Below are positions 55,036 to 63,980 of a stretch of 64,000 bases of DNA, one piece after another. How positions within the stretch are numbered: position 1 is the stretch's first letter; every line of letters begins with the position of its first letter. The translations under genes and the position numbers were made by a program. Below the pieces are notes generated by a model. It made no database searches. It saw nothing but the letters and a program-made list of their open reading frames with translations, and had not been told where the DNA came from. The stretch is from positions 1-64,000 of the forward strand of contig JAFMEA010000001.1 in assembly GCA_017856985.1 (NCBI GenBank), in the 5' to 3' direction. The stretch is from Planktomarina sp. Lineage in GTDB: Bacteria; Pseudomonadota; Alphaproteobacteria; Rhodobacterales; Rhodobacteraceae.

Positions 55036-56192
55036 AGCTTGATACTAAATCTTTAGACAAAGACATTCTGGCACCAGTGTTTAAAGCCTTTAATTTGGCT
55101 GGTTTTCAGCTTTTTTATGTAGGTGGATGCGTAAGAAATGTCATCCTAAAATGTGGACCGACAGACATTGATCTGGCAACAGATGCGACACCGTCTCAAA
55201 TGCGTAAGGTTGCTGAGGCCATGCATGTTAGAGTAATTCCAACTGGTGAGGATTATGGCACACTTACGTTTCGGCTTAATCGTCGTAATTATGAGATTAC
55301 TACATTTCGAAAAGATTTAAAAACAGATGGTAGGCGAGCATTAGTCGAGTTTGGTACTAGCCTTGAGGAAGACGCTTTGCGTCGCGACTTTACAATGAAT
55401 GCGCTGTATTTGGGTTCGGAGGGAACCCTCATTGACCCGCTCAGTGGTATTGAAGACTTAAACATGCGCCGTGTCAGATTTGTGGGAAATGCCAGTGGTC
55501 GAATTAAGGAAGACTTCCTGCGTATCTTACGTTTTTTTAGATTTTATGCTTGGTATGGTGATCCAATAAAAGGAATAGATTCTGAGGGTTTTGCGGCCTG
55601 CAAAAAGCTTCAATCTGGTCTTCTGCATATTTCTAAAGAACGAATTGGGTCTGAAATTTTCAAATTACTACTTGCGGCAAGCCCAACATCAGCGATCATG
55701 TCTATGGAGTCTGCTGGTGTTTTAAAGTCTGTTTTGTCTGGGGCTAACGCGAGTGCATTGCCTTTTCTCGAAAGTCTAGAGGGAGAATTAAAGCCAAATG
55801 CCATACGGCGTTTGGCACTGATCGGTGGTCCTGAACTTCAGGAGCAACTTCGCCTCTCAAACTCTACGGCAAGGCAGCTAAAACAGATAAGAGGTATTTC
55901 CCAAAACTCAGAATTACCACAGGAACATGGCTTTTTGTTGGGCGAAGAGGGGGGCTGGGATTCGTGGCTGGTACGATGTGCTTTGCTTGGGGTGATCCCA
56001 TCAGATGAGGATCGGAAAACTGTTACAGACTCATCAACACAGATAATGCCGGTTAAGTCAGCAGATCTTGTAGACTGGTTTGAGGGCCAAGAGCTTGGAG
56101 TTGCACTGAGAAAAGCCCAGGGTTTTTGGGTCTCTTCTAATATGACGCTTAAAAAGTCAGATTTGATTGCACACCTTCTTAAAGAAAAATAG
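55032..56192 (+). CDS. cca: CCA-adding-type tRNA nucleotidyltransferase
   Basis: The 386-residue enzyme has the nucleotidyltransferase core FYVGGCVRNVIL and TDIDLATDATP with the catalytic aspartates, then TGEDYGTLTF, TTFRKD and RRDFTMNAL. The C-terminal helical part is shorter than in E. coli and lacks an HD domain. It repairs tRNA 3' CCA ends. It starts at an ATGA overlap with the CoA pyrophosphatase gene. Full CCA versus A-only addition cannot be told from sequence alone. Confidence 0.92.
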   Translation: MKLDTKSLDKDILAPVFKAFNLAGFQLFYVGGCVRNVILKCGPTDIDLATDATPSQMRKVAEAMHVRVIPTGEDYGTLTFRLNRRNYEITTFRKDLKTDGRRALVEFGTSLEEDALRRDFTMNALYLGSEGTLIDPLSGIEDLNMRRVRFVGNASGRIKEDFLRILRFFRFYAWYGDPIKGIDSEGFAACKKLQSGLLHISKERIGSEIFKLLLAASPTSAIMSMESAGVLKSVLSGANASALPFLESLEGELKPNAIRRLALIGGPELQEQLRLSNSTARQLKQIRGISQNSELPQEHGFLLGEEGGWDSWLVRCALLGVIPSDEDRKTVTDSSTQIMPVKSADLVDWFEGQELGVALRKAQGFWVSSNMTLKKSDLIAHLLKEK

Positions 56193-56241
56193 TAACATGT
56201 TTTTCTTGGCATTGTGATGCGCACGTGTAATTTGCGACTCT

Positions 56242-58089
56242 ATGTTTAGGTTTTTTGAAAAACTAGTTGATCCTTATCAGCCTTATCCTATTAGCAACAC
56301 ACCACCGCGACAGTTGTGGCCCTTCCTGCGTGAATATCTTTTGCCATTTAAAAAGGTCTTTTGGTTCTTGGGATGTTTTTCGGCTCTGGTCGCGGCTATC
56401 GAGATTATACTGATTTGGTATTTAGGTCGGCTGATTACTATGCTGTCAGATAGTACGCCGGCTGAGTTTTGGAGCTCACATAAGTTAGAGCTAATTGGGA
56501 TGGCAACGTTTATTCTGACACTTAGGCCACTTATTCAGGCTATTAATACATTACTACAAAACAATGCTATGTTGCCAAATGTGGGAACACTAGTTCGTTA
56601 TCGATCCCATAGGCATGTGTTGGGCCAATCAGTGAGTTGGTTTGATAATGACTTTGCTGGTCGTATTGCGAACAGGATAATGCAAACGCCACCTGCTATG
56701 GGTGAGGTTGTGTTTCAAGCTTTTGATGCAATTACATTTTCCATCGCATATTTGATAGGAGCAATATTTTTATTAGCTGAGGCGGATCTAAGGCTAGCTA
56801 TTCCCCTTCTTATTTGGGTTGGGCTTTATGGATGGCTTGTTTTTTGGACTGTACGGAGGGTTGGACCCGCATCAGAGGCTTTTTCTGATGCGCGCAGTGC
56901 TGTTACTGGGAGGGTGGTTGACAGCTATACAAACATACATTCTGTGAAAATGTTTTCCCAAGACAACCAGGAACTTAATTATGGCTTGGAGGCTATAGAG
57001 AATGCTCGAACCAAATTTCAATATGAAATGCGGCTTTATACATTAATGGACATAGGGTTGGTTACGCTTAATGGTTTTTTGGTTGTCAGTGTTGTTGGCT
57101 GGGGAATTTATTTGTGGGTTATTGGTAGTGCTAGTGTTGGTGTGGTCGCGGCAGGCGCTGCGCTTACCACGCGTATGAATGGAATGTCAGGGTGGATTAT
57201 GTGGGCTCTTACAACGGTTTTCCGTCAATTAGGAGTAATCCGTGAGGGTATGGAAACAATCTCATCACCAATTGAGTTGGTAGATCTGGCGAATGCCAAA
57301 CCTTTGCGCATTGAGGCTGCACATATCTCAATTTCAAATCTGACCCATAGATATGGGCGCAATTTTGGTGGTCTGGAAGATATATCGCTTGAAATAAAAC
57401 CCGGCCAGAGTGTTGGTCTGGTCGGGGCCAGTGGAGCGGGCAAGTCCACATTAATAAAGCTATTGTTGCGCTTCTATGATGTTGAAAAGGGTATAATTCG
57501 GTTTGATGGCCAAAACATTTCACATGTTACCCAGGACAGCTTGCGATCTCAAATTGGTGTTGTGCAGCAAGATAGCTCTCTTCTGCATCGTTCTGTGCGA
57601 GATAATATTTTATATGGTCGCCCTGGGTCATCAGAAGAGGAAGTGATTAAAGCTGCAAAAAAAGCAGAAGCACATGAGTTCATACTTACGCTGGAAGACC
57701 CAGAGGGTCGCGTGGGATATGATGCTCAAGTTGGTGAAAGAGGTGTAAAGCTTTCTGGAGGCCAACGGCAGCGAGTGGCGCTTGCGAGAGTGATTTTGAA
57801 AGATGCTCCAATCTTAGTTTTAGATGAGGCAACATCAGCGCTCGATAGTTCTGTAGAGGCCGACATCCTTGAAACACTATATGGCGTGATGGCTGGGAAG
57901 ACAGTGATTGCTATCGCACACAGGCTTTCTACAATTGCGCGGATGGATCACATCGTGGTTTTGGAAGACGGACGAATTGTTGAAGAGGGAACGCATACCA
58001 GCCTATTAAAAGCGGATGGGGCCTACGCAACTTTTTGGCGTCATCAATCAGGTGGTTTTTTAGCAACGAAAAACTATGATGGCGTATAA
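56242..58089 (+). CDS. ABC exporter, fused permease and ATPase
   Basis: The 615-residue half-transporter has six membrane helices within about 40-315 and a C-terminal ATPase with Walker A GASGAGKST, Q-loop VVQQDSS, signature LSGGQRQR, Walker B ILVLDEATSALD and H-loop IAHRLS. It resembles MsbA/Atm1-type exporters acting as homodimers. The substrate is unknown. It overlaps the RNA methyltransferase gene by 14 bases. Confidence 0.93.
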   Translation: MFRFFEKLVDPYQPYPISNTPPRQLWPFLREYLLPFKKVFWFLGCFSALVAAIEIILIWYLGRLITMLSDSTPAEFWSSHKLELIGMATFILTLRPLIQAINTLLQNNAMLPNVGTLVRYRSHRHVLGQSVSWFDNDFAGRIANRIMQTPPAMGEVVFQAFDAITFSIAYLIGAIFLLAEADLRLAIPLLIWVGLYGWLVFWTVRRVGPASEAFSDARSAVTGRVVDSYTNIHSVKMFSQDNQELNYGLEAIENARTKFQYEMRLYTLMDIGLVTLNGFLVVSVVGWGIYLWVIGSASVGVVAAGAALTTRMNGMSGWIMWALTTVFRQLGVIREGMETISSPIELVDLANAKPLRIEAAHISISNLTHRYGRNFGGLEDISLEIKPGQSVGLVGASGAGKSTLIKLLLRFYDVEKGIIRFDGQNISHVTQDSLRSQIGVVQQDSSLLHRSVRDNILYGRPGSSEEEVIKAAKKAEAHEFILTLEDPEGRVGYDAQVGERGVKLSGGQRQRVALARVILKDAPILVLDEATSALDSSVEADILETLYGVMAGKTVIAIAHRLSTIARMDHIVVLEDGRIVEEGTHTSLLKADGAYATFWRHQSGGFLATKNYDGV

Positions 58090-59293
58090 AATCGAGCGAT
58101 TAGGGCACCTCGGCGATGGCTTGGCAACCGGCCCAATTTTTGCAGCTCGTACTCTGCCTGGTGAGTTAGTTTCTGGAGATTTGATTGGAAACCGGCTACA
58201 AAACATCAGGATTGTCCAGCCTTCTGAGCAACGCATCTCGTCAGACTGTAGTGCGTTTAAGCGCTGTGGTGGCTGTGCGTTGCACCATGCACACCCAGAT
58301 TTTGTAGCTAACTGGAAGAAAGGAGTGCTAATCCATGCATTAGGTGCACACGGAATAAAAACTCAAATCCAGGCTATTCAAACCTCTCCTAAGAATAGTC
58401 GTAGGCGTGTTAAGCTTAGTGGAAAGCGTACAAAAAGTGGTGCAGTAGTTGGATTCTTTGGTAAGGCCAGTGGAGTTATCCACTCGATCGATCCATGCAA
58501 GTTATTAGTGCCTGAAATTTTGGCAACTATTTCAGCGCTTGAGAGGTTTACTGCGCAGTTTGGCTCACGCAAAGGGCTATTGGAGTTTTGGTTACTGTCA
58601 ACCAGTACTGGTATAGATGTTTCTATTGATGGGTTGGATCATAAGTCGGAAGCAGATCTGGGGTCTTTTGCTGAGTGGGCACGCTTAAGTGGGATTGCAA
58701 GACTTTCAGTTGGTGATCAAATTATTTGTGAGCATCAGACTCCTTGGCTTAAATTTGGCCAAGTCAAGGTTTCACCGCCGCCGCGTGGCTTTACGCAAGC
58801 AACCCTAGAGGGTGAGCGTGCGCTACAAGGAGCAGTCGCTCGCGCCCTCAACATAGCAGATTCGGTAATCGACCTGTTCTCTGGTATGGGCACACTAGGT
58901 CTGCCTCTATCAGAGGTTGCTACCTTACATTGCGTTGAAAGTGATGGAGAGCTTTTAGATGCAATCACATATGGTGTTCGTCACACTCAAGGAATTAAAA
59001 AAGTAACTACTGAAAAAAGAGATTTATTTCGAAACCCAGTAAGTCACGCGGATTTAGTAAATTTTAATGCGGCGATAATTGACCCGCCAAGGGCCGGTGC
59101 AGAACACCAGGTTCGTCAGTTAGCTCAAAGTCAAGTGCATAATATAGCGATGGTTTCTTGCAACCCTGTTTCTTTTGCACGGGACGCTAGTTTGCTTCTG
59201 GAGGGTGGTTATATTTTAAACTGGACAGAAGTTGTTGATCAATTTCGGTGGTCGTCCCATATTGAGGTAGTAGCTCACTTCCAAAAGAATTAA
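58076..59293 (+). CDS. RumA/TrmA-family RNA (uracil-5-)-methyltransferase
   Basis: The 405-residue protein has an N-terminal cysteine set CSAFKRCGGC, plus a later cysteine near 142, which fits the iron-sulfur cluster of RlmC/RlmD. The SAM region is DLFSGMGTLGLPL. The DPPRAGAEHQ and catalytic VSCNPVSFARD motifs belong to the m5U methyltransferases. The exact target uridine is not certain. An in-frame second ATG at 58079 is an equally possible start. Confidence 0.9.
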   Translation: MMAYKIERLGHLGDGLATGPIFAARTLPGELVSGDLIGNRLQNIRIVQPSEQRISSDCSAFKRCGGCALHHAHPDFVANWKKGVLIHALGAHGIKTQIQAIQTSPKNSRRRVKLSGKRTKSGAVVGFFGKASGVIHSIDPCKLLVPEILATISALERFTAQFGSRKGLLEFWLLSTSTGIDVSIDGLDHKSEADLGSFAEWARLSGIARLSVGDQIICEHQTPWLKFGQVKVSPPPRGFTQATLEGERALQGAVARALNIADSVIDLFSGMGTLGLPLSEVATLHCVESDGELLDAITYGVRHTQGIKKVTTEKRDLFRNPVSHADLVNFNAAIIDPPRAGAEHQVRQLAQSQVHNIAMVSCNPVSFARDASLLLEGGYILNWTEVVDQFRWSSHIEVVAHFQKN

Positions 59294-59404
59294 ATATTAC
59301 TTCCCAAGATCTTGCAAATAGACCTGGCCACAAAACAATTATGTGAGTTGCTTTTACATATTGCTACGTTAAATAGACGCAAAAGATAGTTTAAGTGAGG
59401 GCGC

Positions 59405-59890
59405 ATGCGGGCAATAAAAGCTTTATTAGTAGCCAGCCTCATTTTGACATTGGCCTCCTGTTCCAGTTTTAGAAATAATTCACTGCCAAAGGTTACAAAT
59501 ATTCAAGTATTTAAGGCAGAGCGGATACTTTTATTACTTAATAACGACGTGGTTGTAAAAAAATACAAGTTCAAGCTTGGATTTTCTCCTGTAGGAAAAA
59601 AGCAATTCGAAGGTGATGGAAAAACACCTGAGGGTGACTATTACATCGATCGGAAGAACCCCAATAGTAAATACTATCTCTCGGTAGGTATTTCATATCC
59701 AAACGCATCAGATAGGGTGAACGCCAATGGAAGAAGCCCCGGGGGAGATATCTTTATTCACGGAACGCCAAGGCGTTATTGGTTCTCAAAAAAAGATTGG
59801 ACTTGGGGCTGTATCGCAGTAAAAAACCGTGAAATTGAAGAAATTTATTCTATGGTCGATATAGGAACAAAAATATCAATTTTTCCTTAG
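59405..59890 (+). CDS. L,D-transpeptidase-family lipoprotein (YkuD domain)
   Basis: The 161-residue protein has a signal peptide with lipobox LASC (C19) and a YkuD catalytic domain with H119 in FIHGTPRRY and the nucleophile C136 in WTWGCIAV. YkuD enzymes make 3-3 crosslinks or attach proteins to peptidoglycan in the periplasm. It is convergent with the CAP gene, with stops overlapping by four bases. A second YkuD gene lies 0.7 kb away. Confidence 0.88.
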   Translation: MRAIKALLVASLILTLASCSSFRNNSLPKVTNIQVFKAERILLLLNNDVVVKKYKFKLGFSPVGKKQFEGDGKTPEGDYYIDRKNPNSKYYLSVGISYPNASDRVNANGRSPGGDIFIHGTPRRYWFSKKDWTWGCIAVKNREIEEIYSMVDIGTKISIFP

Positions 59891-60402
59891 TTCAAATTTG
59901 GGGTGCCGGTAACCAGGGTCCACCAAATTTTTCCATTTTCTTCTTGGTGCCAGCCAAACCCAATTTCTCCCATTTCTGGGGCAAGAATGATACCGCGTGT
60001 GGGTGGATTTACCATCCAAGCAGATAGTGTTTCCAACTCAGATTCAAAGGTTTCTGATATATTTTCTCCAAGCATTTTTCCAGTATAGCCAACCCGTTTA
60101 ATGCGCTCTAGCGGAGAGGATCCATCAGACCCAAAGTGCCATGCCCGACTTTGGATCGCCATGTCACGAGAATGAGTAGCTGCGGCGGCATTCAGTTCTG
60201 CATTTAATTTAACAGAACCAAGTCCTGCAGCGTCTCGAATACTGTTTATGCCATCTAGCATGTTAAATTGTATTTTCCCTGCGTCATAACTGTTTATATA
60301 ATAAATACGACGCATCGGTTGTCCATCGGGTCCTATATTACTGGCTAGCTGACAACCAGTTAATATTATGAAGCAAAAAGCCAAAAGTCCTCGAAAAAGC
60401 AT
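59887..60402 (-). CDS. CAP-domain (SCP-like) lipoprotein
   Basis: The 171-residue protein has a short signal with lipobox ILTGC (C17) and a CAP domain. Marks are NSIRDAAGLGSVKLNAEL, AAATHSRDMA, HFGSDGSSPLERIK, GENIS and the late GEIGFGW. Bacterial CAP proteins are extracytoplasmic and mostly of unknown function. It lies between two L,D-transpeptidase genes, which suggests, as inference, a cell-envelope role. The upstream 150 bases to the next gene are AT-rich with no clear element. Confidence 0.87.
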   Translation of the reverse strand: MLFRGLLAFCFIILTGCQLASNIGPDGQPMRRIYYINSYDAGKIQFNMLDGINSIRDAAGLGSVKLNAELNAAAATHSRDMAIQSRAWHFGSDGSSPLERIKRVGYTGKMLGENISETFESELETLSAWMVNPPTRGIILAPEMGEIGFGWHQEENGKIWWTLVTGTPNLN

Positions 60403-60552
60403 AATTAATTCCCAGTTTGATTAAATGTACTTAACGCGGATAGGGGTTCAATCAAACCTAATATTATTAAGATATTTAAAATAATAATTCTTTGGTTGGA
60501 ATGGAGGATGTTTATTATATAACAAGAGGCAACAGTTTGGAGTGAGAGGGTC

Positions 60553-61152
60553 ATGATTAAAAAGAAAATAGCGTTTCCACGGCGGACTTTCTTAGCCGGA
60601 ACGGCCTCTCTAGTGGGCTCTCTAGTAAGCGCTCAGGAAACGGGCCTGATCGGCTCTGTTGAGATTGAGCCAGTTGTCACAAAGAAAACTCGGCGAAATA
60701 TAAGCAGTTTTAGAGTGCTGGATTGGCGGCCTTATTTCAAGGATCTAAAAAATGGAGCAATACTTTCAGATATAAGCTCACGTGCTCTTCATTTTTGGTC
60801 TGAAGATGAAAAAACCTATAGACTTTATCCAACATCGGTACCTATTTCGGATGACCTCACTCGAAAAGGTCGAACTAAAGTAGTTAAAAAAGTGGAGGGC
60901 CCATCTTGGTCGCCTACACCCGAAATGCGCATACGAAATCCAGAATGGCCAGAGTTTATTGGGCCAGGTCCAGAAAACCCACTTGGCTCCCACGCTCTCT
61001 ACTTATCTTGGACTTACTATAGAATCCATGGAACCCACGACACACGCAAAATAGGGCGACGGTCATCCAATGGTTGTATAGGTCTTTATAATGAACAAAT
61101 TTCTGAATTATTTAAATTTTCTAAGGTTGGGACCCAGGTTCTACTAATTTGA
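60553..61152 (+). CDS. L,D-transpeptidase (ErfK/YkuD) with twin-arginine-like signal
   Basis: The 199-residue protein begins with FPRRTFLAG, a twin-arginine motif followed by a hydrophobic stretch, so it may be exported folded. The catalytic domain has H159 in YRIHGTHD and C175 in SSNGCIGL with arginines between. It would crosslink peptidoglycan in the periplasm. A 105-base AT-rich gap separates it from the small protein gene downstream. Confidence 0.9.
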   Translation: MIKKKIAFPRRTFLAGTASLVGSLVSAQETGLIGSVEIEPVVTKKTRRNISSFRVLDWRPYFKDLKNGAILSDISSRALHFWSEDEKTYRLYPTSVPISDDLTRKGRTKVVKKVEGPSWSPTPEMRIRNPEWPEFIGPGPENPLGSHALYLSWTYYRIHGTHDTRKIGRRSSNGCIGLYNEQISELFKFSKVGTQVLLI

Positions 61153-61257
61153 CAAAAACCACTACTTTTGATAAATTATTTAAAGGAAATTTTTGTTTAA
61201 CTTAAGCCTTTAATCCCACCTACTTTTTTTAGTTCATATTTTAAGAAAGATAAAAAA

Positions 61258-61446
61258 ATGAAAAAATTTGGCGTTTTAGTACTCTGTCTTATGTTATCGT
61301 CGGGGGCGATTGCTGGCGATACGAATGAGGTCGTTATGGATGCAGAAGTTGTAGCTGAAAAAATTGAGTCGACGGCCGTAGCTTCGGATGGAATTATTTT
61401 GCCATTCTTTCTACTTCTTCTTTTAATTATTGCAGGCGCAGCCTAA
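61258..61446 (+). CDS. 62-residue secreted membrane-anchored protein, function unknown
   Basis: The start MKKFGVLVLCLMLSSGAIAG is a clean signal peptide. The middle is acidic (about 21-44) and the C-terminus is a strongly hydrophobic segment, IILPFFLLLLLIIAGAA. The mature protein would be about 42 residues with one membrane span. I recall similar short proteins near ferrochelatase in roseobacters but know no function. The ribosome site AAGAAAG is weak. The hemH gene is convergent 77 bases on. Confidence 0.7.
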   Translation: MKKFGVLVLCLMLSSGAIAGDTNEVVMDAEVVAEKIESTAVASDGIILPFFLLLLLIIAGAA

Positions 61447-61523
61447 AAATCCAAAAGTTTCCAAATCTCTGCTGGAGTTTTAAAATTGTAGTTATGGACC
61501 TTGGTGGGTTTGCGTAAATTAGA

Positions 61524-62579
61524 TCATATCCATCCGTGCAAGTTCTCACCAATTATATTGGTCAGAACATCAATGTGTTTTTCACTATCGTTTAAGCAGG
61601 AAATGTAAGTAAAGCTTTCTCCGCCAGCCTCGACAAAACTATCCTTAATTTCCTCGTTAATTTCTTCAAGAGTTTCAATACAATCTGATGAAAAAGCGGG
61701 TGCGCAGACCGCAATGTTTTTTTGCCCCTGCTGCGCCATTCTAGCTACTTCTTTGACAGTATAGGGTTGCAACCATTCTTCTGGACCAAATTTTGATTGA
61801 AAGGTTGTTGCAATTTCTGTTTGGTCCCAACCTAAGCGTTCTCGTAAAAGACGAGTGGTTTTTTGGCATTGGCAATGGTAAGGATCGCCTTGTGTTAAAT
61901 ACCGTTTTGGGACCCCATGATATGAGCATAAAAGAACTTCTGGCCTTATCTTCGCTTCTGAATAAGCTTTTTCTATAGAGGTGGCTAGGGCGTCAATATA
62001 ATCGGGACGATCAAAATACGGAGTAACCGTACGTGCTGCTGGTTGCCAGGTTTGTCTCATCAGGCTTCGGAAAAACGCATCATTTGCAGTTGCAGATGTT
62101 GGGCCAGCGTAATGCGGGTATAGTGGAAAAAATAAGATTTTCTGACATCCTGCATTTACCATTTCTTGAACAACAGATTTTGTTGAGGGATTACCATAGC
62201 GCATACAAAATTTAACTAACACACCAGTATCAAATCGACTGTTAACCGCTTTCTGAACGGCGCTTGTTTGATTTTTTGTAATAGTCATGAGGGGACTTTC
62301 TCCTGCCTCATTGTTCCAAATAGACTTATAAGCTGCGCCGGATGAAAATGGCCGCTTTGTCAGTATTATTAGCTGAAGTAATGGTTGCCAAAGCCAGGGA
62401 CTGTAATCAATAACGCGACGGTCTGATAGAAACTCCCCAAGATAGCGCCGCATTGACCAATAGTCATATCCGTCTGGTGTCCCTAAATTTGACAACAAAA
62501 CCCCTATTTTTGGCTGTAATACAGGGGGATGGTTCGATGGAAGGGTCTCTGGGGACAAGTTTTTTGGCTGTTTTCTCAC
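61524..62579 (-). CDS. hemH: ferrochelatase
   Basis: The 351-residue enzyme inserts iron into protoporphyrin IX, the last haem step. The motifs are VLLSNLGTPDG near the start, the PLYPHYAGPT region, the iron-site SYHGVPKRY and FAPAFSSDCIETLEE-like segment near 300. The length is normal. It follows the NDUFAF5-type gene by 49 bases on the same strand. Confidence 0.96.
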   Translation of the reverse strand: MRKQPKNLSPETLPSNHPPVLQPKIGVLLSNLGTPDGYDYWSMRRYLGEFLSDRRVIDYSPWLWQPLLQLIILTKRPFSSGAAYKSIWNNEAGESPLMTITKNQTSAVQKAVNSRFDTGVLVKFCMRYGNPSTKSVVQEMVNAGCQKILFFPLYPHYAGPTSATANDAFFRSLMRQTWQPAARTVTPYFDRPDYIDALATSIEKAYSEAKIRPEVLLCSYHGVPKRYLTQGDPYHCQCQKTTRLLRERLGWDQTEIATTFQSKFGPEEWLQPYTVKEVARMAQQGQKNIAVCAPAFSSDCIETLEEINEEIKDSFVEAGGESFTYISCLNDSEKHIDVLTNIIGENLHGWI

Positions 62580-62628
62580 ATTAAATACCTCGATCTACCA
62601 TCTGTAATTAATTGGAAAAGTCCATCTG

Positions 62629-63444
62629 TCAATAACTCGGTTTCGGTCTTGCGTCGTTAATGGCCTGGTACAGAGTTTTTGTTGCTGATCCAGGCTTCAA
62701 GGGCTTGGGTTGGGTATCGTCAGGAGCCCATCCAGACAAAAAGATTAATTCAAATGTACAATTTACCTTTCCATCTGCATCTGAATATCTTGATTCGAAT
62801 TTTTTTTGTGCACATTCCAGCAAAGACCTGCCAGTAAAGCTTTTTGTGCGGTCAGTCATGATATTGGTCTCTCCCATATATCGAAGGTCCCTCATTAGGT
62901 GAAACAAGTCATTGTATTTTGTCGGAATTTTCAAAGCATCGGCCACTGGTAGGGCAAGACCTGCCCGTTGTAAAAAACTACCAAGATCACGGATCTGTGC
63001 CATTGGTGCTACCCTCGGTGAAAGACCCCCGTAAAGCTCTGTTTCAGCTGCTGCCATTGCGTTGCGTAATTCTAATAAGTTTTGATCTCCAAAACATGCT
63101 GCCATAAATAGGCCATCAGGCCTTAGGGCTTGCCTAGACTGTATTACTTGGCCCACAGGGTCATTAGAGTGATGAAGTCCAAGAGCGTGAATTACTAGGT
63201 CAAAGCTATGAGGTGTGAGCCTTAATATCTCATCATCTGGAACCAAAGTAGCCACAGGAAGGGCTTGCTTCCAGACCTGGGGAAACCCAGTTACGACCGC
63301 TGTTGATTTAAATTCTCGATTTACACCCTCTATCCGCTCTAAGATCTCGTCACGAACCAAGTCCTGTAAGAACATACCTTTTTTTAGGGCCCGTGCCCGT
63401 TTGGTTAATTTAACTTTGGTATCAAATAAGTTCTTTGTGTTCAT
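62629..63444 (-). CDS. NDUFAF5-type SAM methyltransferase-like protein
   Basis: The 271-residue protein has a class I methyltransferase layout, with the conserved HALGLHHSNDP, ALRPDGLFMAACFGDQNL and a C-terminal LIFLSGWAP. This is typical of the NDUFAF5/BioC-like group. The SAM loop is degenerate (VVTGFPQVW instead of a GxGxG). Mitochondrial NDUFAF5 hydroxylates a complex I subunit; the bacterial role is unsettled. It stands divergent from grxC, where I would expect comF in relatives; the 265-base gap holds no gene I can recognise. Confidence 0.83.
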   Translation of the reverse strand: MNTKNLFDTKVKLTKRARALKKGMFLQDLVRDEILERIEGVNREFKSTAVVTGFPQVWKQALPVATLVPDDEILRLTPHSFDLVIHALGLHHSNDPVGQVIQSRQALRPDGLFMAACFGDQNLLELRNAMAAAETELYGGLSPRVAPMAQIRDLGSFLQRAGLALPVADALKIPTKYNDLFHLMRDLRYMGETNIMTDRTKSFTGRSLLECAQKKFESRYSDADGKVNCTFELIFLSGWAPDDTQPKPLKPGSATKTLYQAINDARPKPSY

Positions 63445-63709
63445 TGCTCTGGGGTAAAAGTGTGATCAATGTTTTGCAACACCTTAAGCAGCTACTTATT
63501 TACCAAAACGGCTGCCCGCAAACTTAAACAACCAGGGTTTCTTTTTACAACTTCAATAAAAAGATAAGCTGGCTATTTAAAAACTTATAGTATGTACAAG
63601 GCACCCAAACTATTTGTAAATATTACTAGAACTCACAATTTGTATCTTAGTTCTGGCCGCGACTGGTAAAGAAGTTTAACAAGGTTTTATAATTGTGGAG
63701 CTTGCTTGG

Positions 63710-63967
63710 ATGTCGATTGTTGAATTATACACATCTCCGTTTTGTGGGTACTGTGCTGCAGCAAAAAGGCTCTTGTTGAACAAGGGTGTTACCTTTTTGG
63801 AAATAGATCTTTCTGTAGAACCAAACCGTCGGTCAGAAATGTTGTTGAGGGCGCAAGGAAATCATAAAGTGCCACAAATTTTTATCAACAATCAACATGT
63901 TGGGGGGTGCGATGAGCTTCATGCCTTAGATCAATCTGGTAAACTTGTGGTAATGCTTGAAAGTTGA
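63710..63967 (+). CDS. grxC: glutaredoxin 3
   Basis: The 85-residue protein has the active site SPFCGYCAAAK (C12, C15), the cis-proline VPQIFIN and the GGCDEL glutathione-binding segment. It reduces disulfides with glutathione. The ATG at 63710 has GGAG nine bases upstream and matches family starts; a longer frame from 63695 is less likely. The stop is followed almost at once by the next gene's TTG. Confidence 0.94.
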   Translation: MSIVELYTSPFCGYCAAAKRLLLNKGVTFLEIDLSVEPNRRSEMLLRAQGNHKVPQIFINNQHVGGCDELHALDQSGKLVVMLES

Positions 63968-63980
63968 AAGTTGAAAGTTG
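63960..63980 (+). repeat. tandem heptamer AAAGTTG x3 at the grxC end
   Basis: The heptamer AAAGTTG is repeated three times. The TGA of grxC (63965-63967) and the TTG start of the next gene (63971-63973) both lie inside it, so a change in copy number would shift both. Confidence 0.8.
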
